From Nitrosomonas sp. sh817 (GTDB lineage Bacteria; Pseudomonadota; Gammaproteobacteria; Burkholderiales; Nitrosomonadaceae): a DNA stretch of 64,000 nucleotides. The notes below the pieces were generated by a model. It saw only the letters and a program-made list of their open reading frames with translations. It made no database searches and was not told where the DNA came from. The stretch covers positions 2,427,691-2,491,690 of the forward strand of contig NZ_CP133083.1 in assembly GCF_030908545.1 (NCBI RefSeq), written 5' to 3'. Of this stretch, positions 32,362-43,081 are shown piece by piece (the first letter of the stretch is position 1; every line of letters starts with the position of its first letter). A program made the translations under genes and the position numbers.

Positions 32362-33291
32362 TTACAACTTTGCCGCATCCAGCTTGCCCAGTAATAAATA
32401 TTCCATCAGTGCCTTCTGCGTGTGCAGCCGGTTCTCCGCCTCATCCCAAACCACTGATTGCGGTCCATCCAGAACCTCGGCGCTTACTTCCTCGTTGCGA
32501 TGAGCCGGTAAACAGTGCATGAATAACGCATCCTTTTTCGCCAATGCCATCATTTCCTCGTCGACACAAAAATCGGCGAAATCATTCTTTCGTTGCTCCG
32601 TTTCCGCTTCAAAACCCATGCTGGTCCACACATCCGTGGTAACCAAGTCGGCCCCGATTACGGCCTGATGCGGATTAGCAAACTTTTCAAAATGCCTGGC
32701 GCTACTTAAGCCGATTTGCTCAGGATTAATATCATAACCGGGCGGTGTTGACACATGCACCTTAAAATTAAACACTTCGGCCGCTTGCAACCAAGTGCTG
32801 CACATATTATTGGAATCCCCTATCCACGCAACGGTTTTACCCTCTATCGAGCCTCGGTGTTCTGTAAAAGTAAAAATATCACTCATTATTTGACATGGAT
32901 GATATTCATCGGTCAGTCCATTGATTACAGGAACTCGTGAATACTCGGCGAATCGCTTGATAATGTCATGTTTATAAGTGCGGATCATAACCAGATCGAC
33001 CATGCGGGAAATCACGCGCGCGGCATCTTCAACTGGTTCCCCTCTTCCTAACTGGGTATCACGAGAAGATAAATGAATGGCCGTGCCACCCAACTGATGC
33101 ATACCCGCTTCAAATGACAACCGCGTTCGCGTTGAATTCTTATCGAAAATCATTGCCAATGTGCGGTCGGTAAGCGGCCAATATTGCCGGTACTGCTTGA
33201 ACTCCTGCTTTATCCAGCGCGCGCGTTCAAACAGGTACTCGTATTCATCACGGCGGAAATCATTAAATTGCAAGAAATGCTTTAATTGCAT
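32362..33291 (-). CDS. argF: Ornithine carbamoyltransferase
   Basis: This 309-residue enzyme forms citrulline from ornithine and carbamoyl phosphate. The carbamoyl-phosphate motif STRTR (DKNSTRTRLSFE) and the ornithine loop HCLPAHR are intact. It sits between argD (37-base gap) and argG, so three steps of arginine synthesis are grouped. Confidence 0.96.
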   Translation of the reverse strand: MQLKHFLQFNDFRRDEYEYLFERARWIKQEFKQYRQYWPLTDRTLAMIFDKNSTRTRLSFEAGMHQLGGTAIHLSSRDTQLGRGEPVEDAARVISRMVDLVMIRTYKHDIIKRFAEYSRVPVINGLTDEYHPCQIMSDIFTFTEHRGSIEGKTVAWIGDSNNMCSTWLQAAEVFNFKVHVSTPPGYDINPEQIGLSSARHFEKFANPHQAVIGADLVTTDVWTSMGFEAETEQRKNDFADFCVDEEMMALAKKDALFMHCLPAHRNEEVSAEVLDGPQSVVWDEAENRLHTQKALMEYLLLGKLDAAKL

Positions 33292-33328
33292 AACAAGATA
33301 AATAACTAATCAACTAACTGACAACTAA

Positions 33329-34504
33329 TCAATTGTGTTCAGCTGAGCTATTCATAAACTCCTTTATTATCGAGCATGTAATATCGATCACTTGTTCCGC
33401 TTCATGCTGCTGCATCACTAATGCAGGCAGCAAGCGTATCACTTTGTCCGAAGTTACATTAATCAACAACTTCCTTTCCAAAGCTTTTTTAACCAATTCC
33501 GTGCAAGGTGCCGCCAATTCAATACCGGTAATCAATCCTTGGCCTCTGATCTGCACTACCCCCGGCACAGCCGCTAGCCGATCCCTCAATTGAACGCGCA
33601 TGAAATCCCCCAATTGGGTGACGTGATCCAGCAGATTTTCATCCGCGATAACTTCCAATGTCTCGATCGCAGCCGCACACGCTAATGGATTTCCGCCAAA
33701 AGTCGATGCATGATTACCGGGTTTAAAGACCTCAGCCGCCACGCCTTTCGCTAAACACGCGCCGATTGCCACGCCGCCGCCCAATCCTTTAGCCAGTGTA
33801 ATTACATCCGGTATGATCCGGCTGTGTTGAAAAGCAAACCATTTCCCGCTGCGGCCGATCCCCGATTGCACTTCATCCAGCATCAGCAACCAATCTTGCC
33901 GATCACAAAGATTGCGTAATTCCTGTAAATAATGCGCCTCTGGAATATTGACACCGCCCTCACCTTGAAAAGGTTCTACCAACACCGCGACAACATCCTT
34001 ATTATTGGCAGCAACCTGACTAACCGCTTCGATATTGTTGTAGGGCACACGCACAAACCCGGTCAGCAACGGTTCAAAACCCGCCTGTACCTTACGGTTT
34101 CCACTTGCCGTCAACGTTGCCATGGTACGGCCATGAAATGACCTTTCCATGACAATAATGGTCGGCAATGAAATTCCCTTATTATGCCCATGAAGTCTGG
34201 CAAGTTTTATTGCGGCTTCGTTAGCTTCCGCGCCGGAATTGCAAAAAAAAGCATTATCCATCCCGGACAATGCGACCAAGCGTTCGGCTAATTGCTCTTG
34301 TTTCCGGATATGAAACAGATTCGATGTATGAATCAAAGTCCCGGCTTGTTCGCAAATAGCCCGGGTTAATCGCGGGTGGCAATGCCCCAATCCACAGACA
34401 GCTACTCCGGACAACGCGTCGAGATATTTCTCACCTTTGTCGTCCCACAACCACACTCCCTGCCCTTTTATAAAGGTAACAGGTAACCGTGCGTATGTAT
34501 TCAT
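33329..34504 (-). CDS. argD: Acetylornithine aminotransferase
   Basis: This class III PLP aminotransferase converts N-acetylglutamate semialdehyde to N-acetylornithine and may also serve in lysine synthesis. The start MNTYARLPVTFIKGQG gives 391 residues; the open frame extends 18 codons upstream with unconserved sequence. The PLP-binding lysine is in TLAKGLGGGVAIGA, and DEVQSGIGRSGK precedes it. It leads argD-argF-argG. Confidence 0.94.
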   Translation of the reverse strand: MNTYARLPVTFIKGQGVWLWDDKGEKYLDALSGVAVCGLGHCHPRLTRAICEQAGTLIHTSNLFHIRKQEQLAERLVALSGMDNAFFCNSGAEANEAAIKLARLHGHNKGISLPTIIVMERSFHGRTMATLTASGNRKVQAGFEPLLTGFVRVPYNNIEAVSQVAANNKDVVAVLVEPFQGEGGVNIPEAHYLQELRNLCDRQDWLLMLDEVQSGIGRSGKWFAFQHSRIIPDVITLAKGLGGGVAIGACLAKGVAAEVFKPGNHASTFGGNPLACAAAIETLEVIADENLLDHVTQLGDFMRVQLRDRLAAVPGVVQIRGQGLITGIELAAPCTELVKKALERKLLINVTSDKVIRLLPALVMQQHEAEQVIDITCSIIKEFMNSSAEHN

Positions 34505-34707
34505 CAAGTTAGACACAGTGCAACACTCGCTTATTTTGTAGATAAAAAACTGGATCAAGACTTGTTCCAGGCAAGAACAAGAAAAAATTTGAAGAAACGA
34601 TTATGTTTACCTATTTAAATCGCTTTTTCAAGCTTTTTTTCTTTAAAGATCTTCCCATTATCGCAACTTATATTTACAGCAAAGTTAACTGAGAATCGAT
34701 ACCAGCA

Positions 34708-34716
34708 TGTTAGAAT
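34708..34716 (+). promoter_or_regulatory. Extended -10 element, candidate gyrA promoter
   Basis: TGTTAGAAT (TG at 34708, TAGAAT at 34711-34716) is an extended -10 box about 95 bases before gyrA. No good -35 lies at 17 bases, which is common for extended -10 promoters. The remaining part of the 307-base argD-gyrA gap is AT-rich and shows nothing else I can name. Confidence 0.45.
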
Positions 34717-34811
34717 AAAAAGCATCGAATTGTTCAGAATATGTAAAAACAAAAATAAGCCATCGCTTCTTAACCTGTTTAACCTGTTGTTTCTCTCAAA
34801 ATTCCTAAGAT

Positions 34812-37370
34812 ATGAATCAGTTTGCCAAGGAAACCCTGCCCATCAGTCTTGAAGAGGAGATGCGGCGTTCTTATCTTGATTACGCCATGAGCGTCATCGT
34901 CGGACGCGCTTTGCCGGATGTCCGCGATGGTTTGAAACCGGTGCACCGGCGCGTATTGTTCGCAATGCACGAACTCTCCAATGATTGGAACCGGCCTTAT
35001 AAAAAATCAGCGCGTATCGTAGGTGACGTTATCGGTAAGTACCATCCCCATGGCGATACTGCAGTCTACGATACCATTGTCCGTATGGCACAGGATTTCT
35101 CATTGCGTTACATGCTCATTGACGGTCAAGGTAACTTTGGTTCGGTGGATGGAGACAATGCCGCGGCGATGCGCTATACCGAGATCCGCATGTCGCGCAT
35201 CGCGCATGAACTGCTGGTCGATCTCGACAAGGAAACGGTCGATTTCGGCCCGAACTACGATGGTTCGGAGCAAGAACCGCTGATACTGCCCACGAAAATC
35301 CCAAATCTGCTGATTAATGGTTCCTCCGGGATCGCGGTTGGGATGGCAACCAATATTCCACCGCACAATTTAAGCGAAGTGATTGATGCATGCCTGGCGC
35401 TGCTGAAACACCCCGAAATCAGTATCGATGAGCTGATCGAACTCATTCCGGCGCCCGACTTCCCAACCGCCGGCATCATTTATGGTGTAGACGGTGTCAG
35501 AGACGGTTATCGTACCGGCCGGGGCCGCGTGGTAATGCGCGCTCGCACACATTTCGAAGACATGGAAAAAGGCAGCCGCCAATGCATCGTCATTGACGAG
35601 TTGCCGTACCAGGTCAACAAAGCCAACTTGCTGATACGCATTGGTGAGTTGGTGCGCGACAAAAAGATCGAAGGCATCTCCGATCTGCGCGATGAATCCG
35701 ACAAATCCGGCATGCGCGTCGTCATCGAGTTAAAACGTGGCGAAACGCCCGAAGTTATCCTGAACAACCTGTACAAAGAAACGCAAATGCAGGATACCTT
35801 CGGCATGAACATGGTAGCCCTGCTCGACGGCCAGCCGCGGTTGCTGAATCTCAAACAGATTCTCGACGCTTTCTTGCGCCATCGCCGCGAAGTCGTCACC
35901 CGCCGCACCGTATTCGAACTCAGGAAAGCACGCGAACGTGGTCACCTTCTGGAAGGTTTGGCGGTGGCATTATCCAACGTTGATGAAATCATCGCGTTGA
36001 TCAAAGCCGCACCGACACCCGCCGATGCCAAAACCGCTTTGATGGCCAGAGCCTGGCAATCGGCATTGGTGAAAGAAATGCTCGAACGTGCGATTGCCGA
36101 TGCCCAGGCGCTCCGCCCTGAAGGATTGGATGCAGCTTTCGGCCAGCAATCGCAAGGCTACCATTTGTCGGACGAGCAAGCACAAGCGATTCTGGATTTA
36201 CGTCTACAGCGCTTGACCGGCTTGGAACAGGAAAAAATCGTCAACGAGTACAAAGATGTCATTGATAAAATTATCGACTATCTCGATATTCTGGCCAATC
36301 CCGAACGTATTACCCGCATCATTACCGAAGAACTGGAAAGTATCCGGCAACAATTCGGCGATAAGCGCCGCAGCGAAATCGTTCTCGATGCACAAAATTT
36401 AAGTATTGAAGACCTGATCACCCCCGCCGATGTCGTCGTCACACTATCGCACAGCGGCTATATCAAATCGCAATTGCTCGACGATTATCGCGCGCAAAAA
36501 CGCGGCGGACGCGGCAAGCTGGCGACCAGCACCAAGGAAGACGACTTCATCGACAAATTATTCATCGCCAACACCCATGACTACATCCTGTGTTTCTCCA
36601 GCCTGGGTCGCGTGTACTGGATCAAGGTTTACGAAGTGCCGCAAGGCGGACGGCAATCGCGCGGCAAACCGATTGTCAACTGGGTGCAACTGGAAGAAGG
36701 CGAAAAAATCAACGCCGTACTGCCGGTTAAAACCTTTGACGACGATCACTTCGTTTTCATGTCGACAGCCTTTGGCACCGTCAAGAAAACCCCGTTGTCG
36801 GATTTTTCCCGTCCTCGCAACAACGGCATCATCGCCATCGGCTTGGATGAAGGCGATTATTTGATCGGTGTTGAACTAACGGACGGCAAGCATGATGTCA
36901 TGCTGTTCTCGGACAACGGCAAAGCCATGCGTTTTGATGAAAATGACGTGCGCCCGATGGGACGCACCGCCCGTGGCGTGCGCGGTATGAAACTCGGTCC
37001 CGGACAAAAGGTCATCTCGATGCTGGTGGCTGAAAATGAAGAACTGGCAGTACTCACCGCCACGGAAAACGGTTTCGGCAAACGTACGCCAATCGGCGAA
37101 TACACCCGTCATAACCGTGGCACGCAAGGCATGATCGCGATCATCACCAGCCCGCGCAACGGCAAGGTGGTCGCGGCGAAACTGGTGAAACCGGATGATG
37201 AGATCATGCTGATCACTTCCGGCGGCGTCATGATCCGCACGCGCGTCAATGAAGTGCGCGAAATGAGCCGGGCCACGCAAGGCGTGACGCTGATCAATCT
37301 GGATCCCGGCGAGAAATTGGCCGGATTGGAGCGCGTTGTCGAAAGCGAAGATAACGACAGCGACACTTGA
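34812..37370 (+). CDS. gyrA: DNA gyrase subunit A
   Basis: This 852-residue subunit breaks and rejoins DNA during negative supercoiling. Catalytic Tyr122 is in [12 protein letters not shown]. The quinolone-resistance region reads [10 protein letters not shown] with Thr83 and Asp87 in E. coli numbering. The C-terminal beta-pinwheel domain carries the GyrA box QRGGRGK ([14 protein letters not shown]). It starts a plus-strand run gyrA-serC-serA-pheA-hisC-tyrA. Confidence 0.97.
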   Translation: MNQFAKETLPISLEEEMRRSYLDYAMSVIVGRALPDVRDGLKPVHRRVLFAMHELSNDWNRPYKKSARIVGDVIGKYHPHGDTAVYDTIVRMAQDFSLRYMLIDGQGNFGSVDGDNAAAMRYTEIRMSRIAHELLVDLDKETVDFGPNYDGSEQEPLILPTKIPNLLINGSSGIAVGMATNIPPHNLSEVIDACLALLKHPEISIDELIELIPAPDFPTAGIIYGVDGVRDGYRTGRGRVVMRARTHFEDMEKGSRQCIVIDELPYQVNKANLLIRIGELVRDKKIEGISDLRDESDKSGMRVVIELKRGETPEVILNNLYKETQMQDTFGMNMVALLDGQPRLLNLKQILDAFLRHRREVVTRRTVFELRKARERGHLLEGLAVALSNVDEIIALIKAAPTPADAKTALMARAWQSALVKEMLERAIADAQALRPEGLDAAFGQQSQGYHLSDEQAQAILDLRLQRLTGLEQEKIVNEYKDVIDKIIDYLDILANPERITRIITEELESIRQQFGDKRRSEIVLDAQNLSIEDLITPADVVVTLSHSGYIKSQLLDDYRAQKRGGRGKLATSTKEDDFIDKLFIANTHDYILCFSSLGRVYWIKVYEVPQGGRQSRGKPIVNWVQLEEGEKINAVLPVKTFDDDHFVFMSTAFGTVKKTPLSDFSRPRNNGIIAIGLDEGDYLIGVELTDGKHDVMLFSDNGKAMRFDENDVRPMGRTARGVRGMKLGPGQKVISMLVAENEELAVLTATENGFGKRTPIGEYTRHNRGTQGMIAIITSPRNGKVVAAKLVKPDDEIMLITSGGVMIRTRVNEVREMSRATQGVTLINLDPGEKLAGLERVVESEDNDSDT

Positions 37371-37398
37371 TGGTTTGGAACTGACCGGAATCTACGCA

Positions 37399-38478
37399 AT
37401 GGAACAGATTTACAACTTCAGCGCCGGACCTGCGGTTCTCCCGCGGGAAGTATTGCAGCAAGCGCGGGACGAAATGCTCGATTGGCACAGCAGCGGCATG
37501 TCAGTGATGGAAATGAGTCATCGCGGCAAGGAATTCATGTCGATTGCGGCGCAAATGGAAAGTGATTTGCGTGAGCTGGCAAATATCCCCCAAAATTACA
37601 AAATCCTGTTTCTACAAGGCGGCGCTTCCAGTCAATTTGCGATGGTACCGCTGAATTTGTTGCGCGGCAAAACCACGGCAGACTATATCAATACCGGTCA
37701 ATGGTCGGCCAAAGCGATTGAGGAAGCCAGTCGTTATTGCGCCGTCAACGTTGCCGCATCATCCCAAGACAAGAATTTCACTTACGTACCGTTGCAAACG
37801 GAATGGCGTCTCAACCCGCATGCGGCTTATGTACACTACACCACTAATGAAACCATCGGAGGTGTCGAGTTCCACTGGATTCCTCAAACAGATGTTCCGC
37901 TGGTTGCCGACATGTCTTCGGATATCCTGTCACGGCCGCTGGATGTCACGCGTTATGGCCTGATTTATGCCGGTGCGCAAAAAAATCTCGGTCCCGCCGG
38001 GCTGACACTGGTGATCGTGCGCGATGATTTGCTGGGAAAACCCTTGTCCGGCACGCCGACCTTGTATGATTATCAGATCCACGCTCAGAACGACTCGATG
38101 TACAACACACCGCCGACCTATGCGATGTACATCACCGGCCTGGTTTTCGCATGGCTGAAAAAACAGGGCGGATTGGCTGCGATGGAAAAGATCAATATCA
38201 CCAAGGCGGAACTGTTGTACGGCTATCTCGACAGTACCGATTTCTACCATTGCCCGGTCGCGAAAGCCGACCGCTCGCGCATGAATGTGCCGTTTACATT
38301 GAAAGACGCCGCATTGGACGGCGAATTTCTCAAACAAACCCAGCAGAATGGGTTGTTGCAATTGAAAGGACATCGCTCGGTCGGCGGTATGCGCGCATCC
38401 ATCTACAATGCCATGCCGGTCGCAGGTGTCGCGAAGCTTGTCGCTTTCATGAAGGAGTTTGCCAGCCGTCATGCCTGA
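37399..38478 (+). CDS. serC: Phosphoserine aminotransferase
   Basis: This 359-residue PLP enzyme makes phosphoserine in serine synthesis and acts in pyridoxal phosphate synthesis. The start MEQIYNFSAGPAVLPREVL is canonical; the open frame reaches back into gyrA but those residues are not conserved. The PLP lysine is in YAGAQKNLGPAGL. It follows gyrA by 28 bases and overlaps serA by 8 bases. Confidence 0.95.
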   Translation: MEQIYNFSAGPAVLPREVLQQARDEMLDWHSSGMSVMEMSHRGKEFMSIAAQMESDLRELANIPQNYKILFLQGGASSQFAMVPLNLLRGKTTADYINTGQWSAKAIEEASRYCAVNVAASSQDKNFTYVPLQTEWRLNPHAAYVHYTTNETIGGVEFHWIPQTDVPLVADMSSDILSRPLDVTRYGLIYAGAQKNLGPAGLTLVIVRDDLLGKPLSGTPTLYDYQIHAQNDSMYNTPPTYAMYITGLVFAWLKKQGGLAAMEKINITKAELLYGYLDSTDFYHCPVAKADRSRMNVPFTLKDAALDGEFLKQTQQNGLLQLKGHRSVGGMRASIYNAMPVAGVAKLVAFMKEFASRHA

Positions 38479-39661
38479 ACAACAAACCTTTAAAATTCTG
38501 ACGCTCAACGCGATTTCAACACACGGACTCAACCGCTTTCCCGCTGGCCGTTATCAAGTCGGGCATGACATCGCGGAGCCGGATGCCATTTTGGTGCGCT
38601 CGCATAACATGCTAAATAGCGTTATCCCGGGAAGTGTAAAAGCCATCGGCCGCGCCGGTGCCGGTACCAACAATATTCCGGTGGAAGCAATGAATGCGCG
38701 CGGTTTGCCGGTATTCAACACACCAGGCGCAAACGCCAATGCCGTCAAGGAATTGGTGCTGGCCAGTTTGTTTCTGGCGGCACGCAATCTGGTGCCGGCA
38801 TTGCAATTCGCCAATAGCCTGCAGGGCGACGACGCAGCCCTCAACAAGCAGGCCGAGGACGGTAAAAAACATTTTTCCGGTATTGAATTGCCAGGGCGTA
38901 CCCTGGGTGTGATCGGTCTGGGAGAAATCGGCCGTTTGGTTGCCAATTCGGCCATCAGGCTTGGCATGAAAGTCATCGGTTTTGATCCGAAAATCACGGT
39001 CGAATCGGCTTGGAGCTTATCAGCGGAAGTCAAAAAAGCCAACAGCCTGGAAGATTTGCTGCGCCACAGTGAATTTGTCAGCGTACACGTGCCTTTGCTC
39101 GACTCAACGCGGCATTTAATCAACAGCAACACGATATCATTGATGAAGCATCATGTGATTTTGCTGAATTTCTCGCGCGGCGCGATTGTCGACGAAGACG
39201 CGATACTACAAGCTATCGCTAACAATAAAATTAAAACGTATGTCAGCGATTTCCCCAGTCAGAAACTGCAACATCAAAAAGGCGTGATCACCTTACCGCA
39301 CCTTGGCGCATCAACCAGCGAAGCGGAAGACAATTGCGCTGTCATGGTGGTGGATCAGTTGATCGATTATCTGCAAAACGGCAATATCACCAATACCGTC
39401 AATTTTCCCGATACGCAAATGGAACGCGAGGCGCCTTTCCGGGTAGCGGTCGCCAACGCCAATGTGCCGAATATCCTGGGGCAAATCTCCACCAGCATGG
39501 CTAACGCCGGTTTGAATATCCATAACATGATCAACAAATCGCGCGGTGAAATGGCTTATACATTGGTCGACACCGATAGCCCGGTACCATCGCGCGTATT
39601 GGATGAGATCTCAGCGATTACCGGCGTGTTGATGGCGCGCTACCTACCCTTTCCGGAATAA
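38471..39661 (+). CDS. serA: D-3-phosphoglycerate dehydrogenase
   Basis: This enzyme opens the serine pathway by oxidising 3-phosphoglycerate. The 396-residue protein has the substrate domain (GRAGAGTNNIPVEAMNARG), the NAD-binding domain with GVIGLGEIGR, and a C-terminal ACT domain (NVPNILGQISTSMANAGLNI) that may bind serine as inhibitor. The ATG overlaps the serC stop by 8 bases (ATGCCTGA), so the two consecutive enzymes are probably co-translated. serA is not usually at this place in the gyrA-serC-pheA cluster. Confidence 0.94.
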   Translation: MPEQQTFKILTLNAISTHGLNRFPAGRYQVGHDIAEPDAILVRSHNMLNSVIPGSVKAIGRAGAGTNNIPVEAMNARGLPVFNTPGANANAVKELVLASLFLAARNLVPALQFANSLQGDDAALNKQAEDGKKHFSGIELPGRTLGVIGLGEIGRLVANSAIRLGMKVIGFDPKITVESAWSLSAEVKKANSLEDLLRHSEFVSVHVPLLDSTRHLINSNTISLMKHHVILLNFSRGAIVDEDAILQAIANNKIKTYVSDFPSQKLQHQKGVITLPHLGASTSEAEDNCAVMVVDQLIDYLQNGNITNTVNFPDTQMEREAPFRVAVANANVPNILGQISTSMANAGLNIHNMINKSRGEMAYTLVDTDSPVPSRVLDEISAITGVLMARYLPFPE

Positions 39662-39701
39662 ACTCAAATACATGACCATATCGTGACAACCTTCATCAAC
39701 C

Positions 39702-40802
39702 ATGTCTGAACAGCTCAAACAATTACGGGACCAGATTGACGCCATTGACGACCAGTTGTTGCAACTTGTCAGCAAACGCGCAGGATTAGCGCAACAAATC
39801 GGGGATATCAAGAAAAAAGAGAATGAGAACAACGGGGCCAAAGCGGGTGTCATCGTATATCGGCCCGAGCGCGAAGCACAAATTTTGACCCGCATACAAC
39901 AACATAACCCCGGGCCAGTTAGCGATGACAATATCAAGCGGCTGTTTACCGAGATTATGTCGGTATGCCGTGCATTGGAAAAATCCATGAATGTCGCTTA
40001 TCTCGGCCCCAGCGGCACATTCTCCGAAGAAGCGGCAATAAAGCGTTTTGGTAGCGCCATCGCTACAGTCGCGTGTGATTCGATCGACGACGTATTCCGC
40101 GCAGTTGAATCAGATGTCGCCCAATACGGTGTGGTGCCGGTTGAAAATTCCTCCGAAGGCGCGGTCGGACGAACGATGGACCTGTTGCTGCAAACGCCGC
40201 TCAGCATTTGCGGTGAAATCCAGTTACCGGTTCATCAGTTTCTAATGGCGCAACAGACCGATCTAGCGCAGATCACCAAAATATACTCGCACCCGCAGTC
40301 GCTGGCGCAATGCCACCACTGGATCACAACCAACCTGCCGCATTTGCCCAGCTCAGCGTTATTTCACGCCGCCAGCAATGCCGAAGCCGCGCGCCAGGCC
40401 GTTGCCGATCAGCAAGCAGCGGCGGTGGCGGGTAAAAGAGCTGCCGAATTGTTCGGATTAACCATCTGCGCCGAAAATATCGAGGACGACCCGAAAAACA
40501 CCACGCGCTTTCTGGTGATCGGCAAGCAGTCGGTCGACGCATCGGGGAAAGACAAAACATCGCTGATCATGTCCACCAACAATCGCTCCGGCGCCATCTA
40601 CCGGTTGCTCGAGCCGCTGGCGCAACATGGCGTCAGCATGAGCCGGCTGGAATCGCGCCCATCGCGCACCGGCTTGTGGCAATACGTCTTCTTTGTCGAC
40701 ATCGAAGGCCACCAGCACGACCAACCGGTTGCCGCTGCCTTGGTGGAAATGCGCGAAAAAGCAGCCTTTCTTAAAATCCTCGGATCTTATCCAGCGACTT
40801 AA
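39702..40802 (+). CDS. pheA: Bifunctional chorismate mutase/prephenate dehydratase
   Basis: This 366-residue P-protein for phenylalanine synthesis has an AroQ chorismate mutase domain at about 1-90 ([20 protein letters not shown]). The prephenate dehydratase domain at about 95-275 has [13 protein letters not shown] and [15 protein letters not shown]. The regulatory ACT domain has the phenylalanine-binding [17 protein letters not shown]. Confidence 0.96.
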   Translation: MSEQLKQLRDQIDAIDDQLLQLVSKRAGLAQQIGDIKKKENENNGAKAGVIVYRPEREAQILTRIQQHNPGPVSDDNIKRLFTEIMSVCRALEKSMNVAYLGPSGTFSEEAAIKRFGSAIATVACDSIDDVFRAVESDVAQYGVVPVENSSEGAVGRTMDLLLQTPLSICGEIQLPVHQFLMAQQTDLAQITKIYSHPQSLAQCHHWITTNLPHLPSSALFHAASNAEAARQAVADQQAAAVAGKRAAELFGLTICAENIEDDPKNTTRFLVIGKQSVDASGKDKTSLIMSTNNRSGAIYRLLEPLAQHGVSMSRLESRPSRTGLWQYVFFVDIEGHQHDQPVAAALVEMREKAAFLKILGSYPAT

Positions 40803-40867
40803 GATCGATTGCCGCTAACTTCTTGTTTTCCAGAAATCATTTTTTCATCCATAAAAATCTTAATCTT

Positions 40868-41986
40868 ATGAATCTCTGTGATTTTGCTCCGGAATATATC
40901 CGTTCGATCCACTCTTATCAGCCCGGCAAGCCCATTTCGGAATTGGCGCGCGAGTTCAGCCTCGACGAATCCTACATCATCAAACTGGCATCCAACGAAA
41001 ATCCGTTAGGCACGAGCCCGCTCGCACTCGATGCGATGATCCACGCGCTGCACGATATCGCACTGTACCCCGACGGCAGCGGCTTTGAATTAAAAGCCGC
41101 ATTGTCGAAACGCTACGACGTCGATCCGGAACAAATCATTTTAGGCAACGGTTCCAACGACGTGCTGGATCTGGCCGCCCGCGTATTTCTTAAACCAGGC
41201 GCCGCTGCAGTCTACTCACAGCACGCTTTTGCGGTTTATCCGCTGGTGGTGCAAATGATGGGCGCCAACGGTATCTCCGTTCCCGCTCGCGACTATGGCC
41301 ACGACCTGCCCGCGATGCTCGACGCGATTACTCCGGAAACGCGCATTGTGTTTATCGCCAGTCCGAACAATCCGACGGGTACTTTGTCGAGTGAAGAAGA
41401 TTTGTTGCGTTTCATGGAGCGGGTATCGCGCGATGTGCTGGTGGTCATGGACGAAGCGTATTACGAGTACCTGCCGGAAGCCAACAAACCCGACAGCCTC
41501 AAATGGCTCAAACAATTCCCCAACTTGCTGATCACGCGAACATTTTCCAAGGTATACGGCTTGGCGGGTGTCCGCATCGGCTTCGGCTTGGCACACCCGG
41601 ATGTCGCCAATCTGATGAATCGCGTGCGGCAACCGTTCAACGTCAGCAGCATCGGCTTGGTTGGTGCTCTGGCGGCATTGAATGATGCCGAATTTGTGCA
41701 ACGTTCGTATGCGCTCAACCGCGCGGGCATGCTGCAGCTAACCGACGGCTTTCGCAAAATGGGTATCGAATCCATCCCATCGTACGGCAATTTCATCAGC
41801 TTCCGCGTCAAAGGCGAAGCCGGCAACACGCAAAAGGTCTATCAAAGCTTACTGCGTCAAGGTGTTATCGTACGTCCGCTGGGAATCTACGAAATGCCGC
41901 ATCACCTGCGCGTCACTATCGGACTGGAAGCGCAAAACCAGCGTTTCCTCGAATCGCTCGATCATGCCTTGAGCGAACTGGCGTAA
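40868..41986 (+). CDS. hisC: Histidinol-phosphate aminotransferase
   Basis: This 372-residue class I/II PLP enzyme shows the family motifs [32 protein letters not shown] and the PLP-lysine region [18 protein letters not shown]. The start [20 protein letters not shown] is preferred to one 45 bases upstream. In this gene context (pheA-hisC-tyrA) the enzyme may also serve in aromatic amino acid synthesis. Confidence 0.94.
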   Translation: MNLCDFAPEYIRSIHSYQPGKPISELAREFSLDESYIIKLASNENPLGTSPLALDAMIHALHDIALYPDGSGFELKAALSKRYDVDPEQIILGNGSNDVLDLAARVFLKPGAAAVYSQHAFAVYPLVVQMMGANGISVPARDYGHDLPAMLDAITPETRIVFIASPNNPTGTLSSEEDLLRFMERVSRDVLVVMDEAYYEYLPEANKPDSLKWLKQFPNLLITRTFSKVYGLAGVRIGFGLAHPDVANLMNRVRQPFNVSSIGLVGALAALNDAEFVQRSYALNRAGMLQLTDGFRKMGIESIPSYGNFISFRVKGEAGNTQKVYQSLLRQGVIVRPLGIYEMPHHLRVTIGLEAQNQRFLESLDHALSELA

Positions 41987-42011
41987 TTTCACACTATCCG
42001 GGGTAACTGCC

Positions 42012-42905
42012 ATGACAACTGCCACCGCTTTGAAAAAATTGGTCATCATCGGCGTCGGTCTGATCGGCGGATCGTTCGCACTGGCGCTACGCAAGGCGGG
42101 CTTGGTCCAACAGATCACCGGCATCGGCCGCAGCCGGACCAACATGCAACATGCTGTCGAACTGGGCGTGATCGACGAAATCGCCACCGATACCGCAGCG
42201 GCGCTGCATAACGCCGATCTGGTGTTCCTGGCGATGCCGGTCGGTCAGACCGCCAGCACCCTGGAGAAAATCGCGCCTCATCTGCACGCCAACACCTTCG
42301 TCACCGACGCGGGCAGCACCAAACAAGATGTCATCGCCGCAGCCCGCCACCATCTTTCCATGCAGAACCGGCACCACTTCGTTCCCGGCCACCCGATCGC
42401 CGGCGCCGAGCACAGCGGCGTGCAAGCGGCGCAAGCGGATTTGTACGCTAATAAACATGTAATCCTGACACCGCTGCCGGAAACCAGCATGGAAGCAGTC
42501 GAACGTATCCGTCACTTATGGCAAGCCTGCGGCGCCAACGTATCGCTGATGCCCGCCGATGAGCACGACCGCGTGCTCGCCGCGACCAGCCACTTGCCGC
42601 ATCTGCTGGCGTTCACGCTGATGAATCACCTGCAGCATAGTACCGATCAACCGGAAAACTTGCTGCGCTTCGCCGGTAGCGGCTTCCGTGACTTCACCCG
42701 CATCGCCAGCAGTTCCGCGGAAATGTGGCGCGACATTTGTCTGGCAAATAGGGAGGCGCTGCTTGAGCAGATTGCGGCGTACCAGAATGAGTTGCACAGC
42801 TTGCGGGAAATGCTGGAGAAGCATGACGGTGAAGGGTTAGGACAAGCATTTTCGCAGGCGCGGGGTTTACGGGAAGATTGGTTGAAAAACAAATCCATAG
42901 AGTAA
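42012..42905 (+). CDS. tyrA: Prephenate dehydrogenase
   Basis: This 297-residue NAD(P)-dependent enzyme of tyrosine synthesis has the Rossmann motif GVGLIGGSFALALRKAG at the N terminus and GHPIAGAEHSGVQAA as catalytic-site signature. It ends the aromatic gene run. In most beta-proteobacteria aroA, cmk and rpsA follow, but here the next gene is an unrelated response regulator. Confidence 0.94.
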   Translation: MTTATALKKLVIIGVGLIGGSFALALRKAGLVQQITGIGRSRTNMQHAVELGVIDEIATDTAAALHNADLVFLAMPVGQTASTLEKIAPHLHANTFVTDAGSTKQDVIAAARHHLSMQNRHHFVPGHPIAGAEHSGVQAAQADLYANKHVILTPLPETSMEAVERIRHLWQACGANVSLMPADEHDRVLAATSHLPHLLAFTLMNHLQHSTDQPENLLRFAGSGFRDFTRIASSSAEMWRDICLANREALLEQIAAYQNELHSLREMLEKHDGEGLGQAFSQARGLREDWLKNKSIE

Positions 42906-43081
42906 GAATATTCTTACAATTAAAGAAGAATAGATTTACAAAATATATTCTGTTTCTTGCCGAAATCTAATGCTATTTAACCTCGGCACAAAAGAAGCAT
43001 GAAAAACTCTGAAATTCTCTCGCTCAATAGTCCGCTGTCTTTTATCAAACAAAAACATATTTTTAGCGGAAAATAGAAACG

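Noticed and set aside
34506..34558. Upstream extension of argD
   Set aside because: The extra 18 residues are not like the family; MNTYARLPVTF matches the normal acetylornithine aminotransferase start.
35100..37399. Several long minus-strand frames opposite gyrA
   Set aside because: They are codon-bias shadows of gyrA, overlap each other in different frames and lack any start signal.
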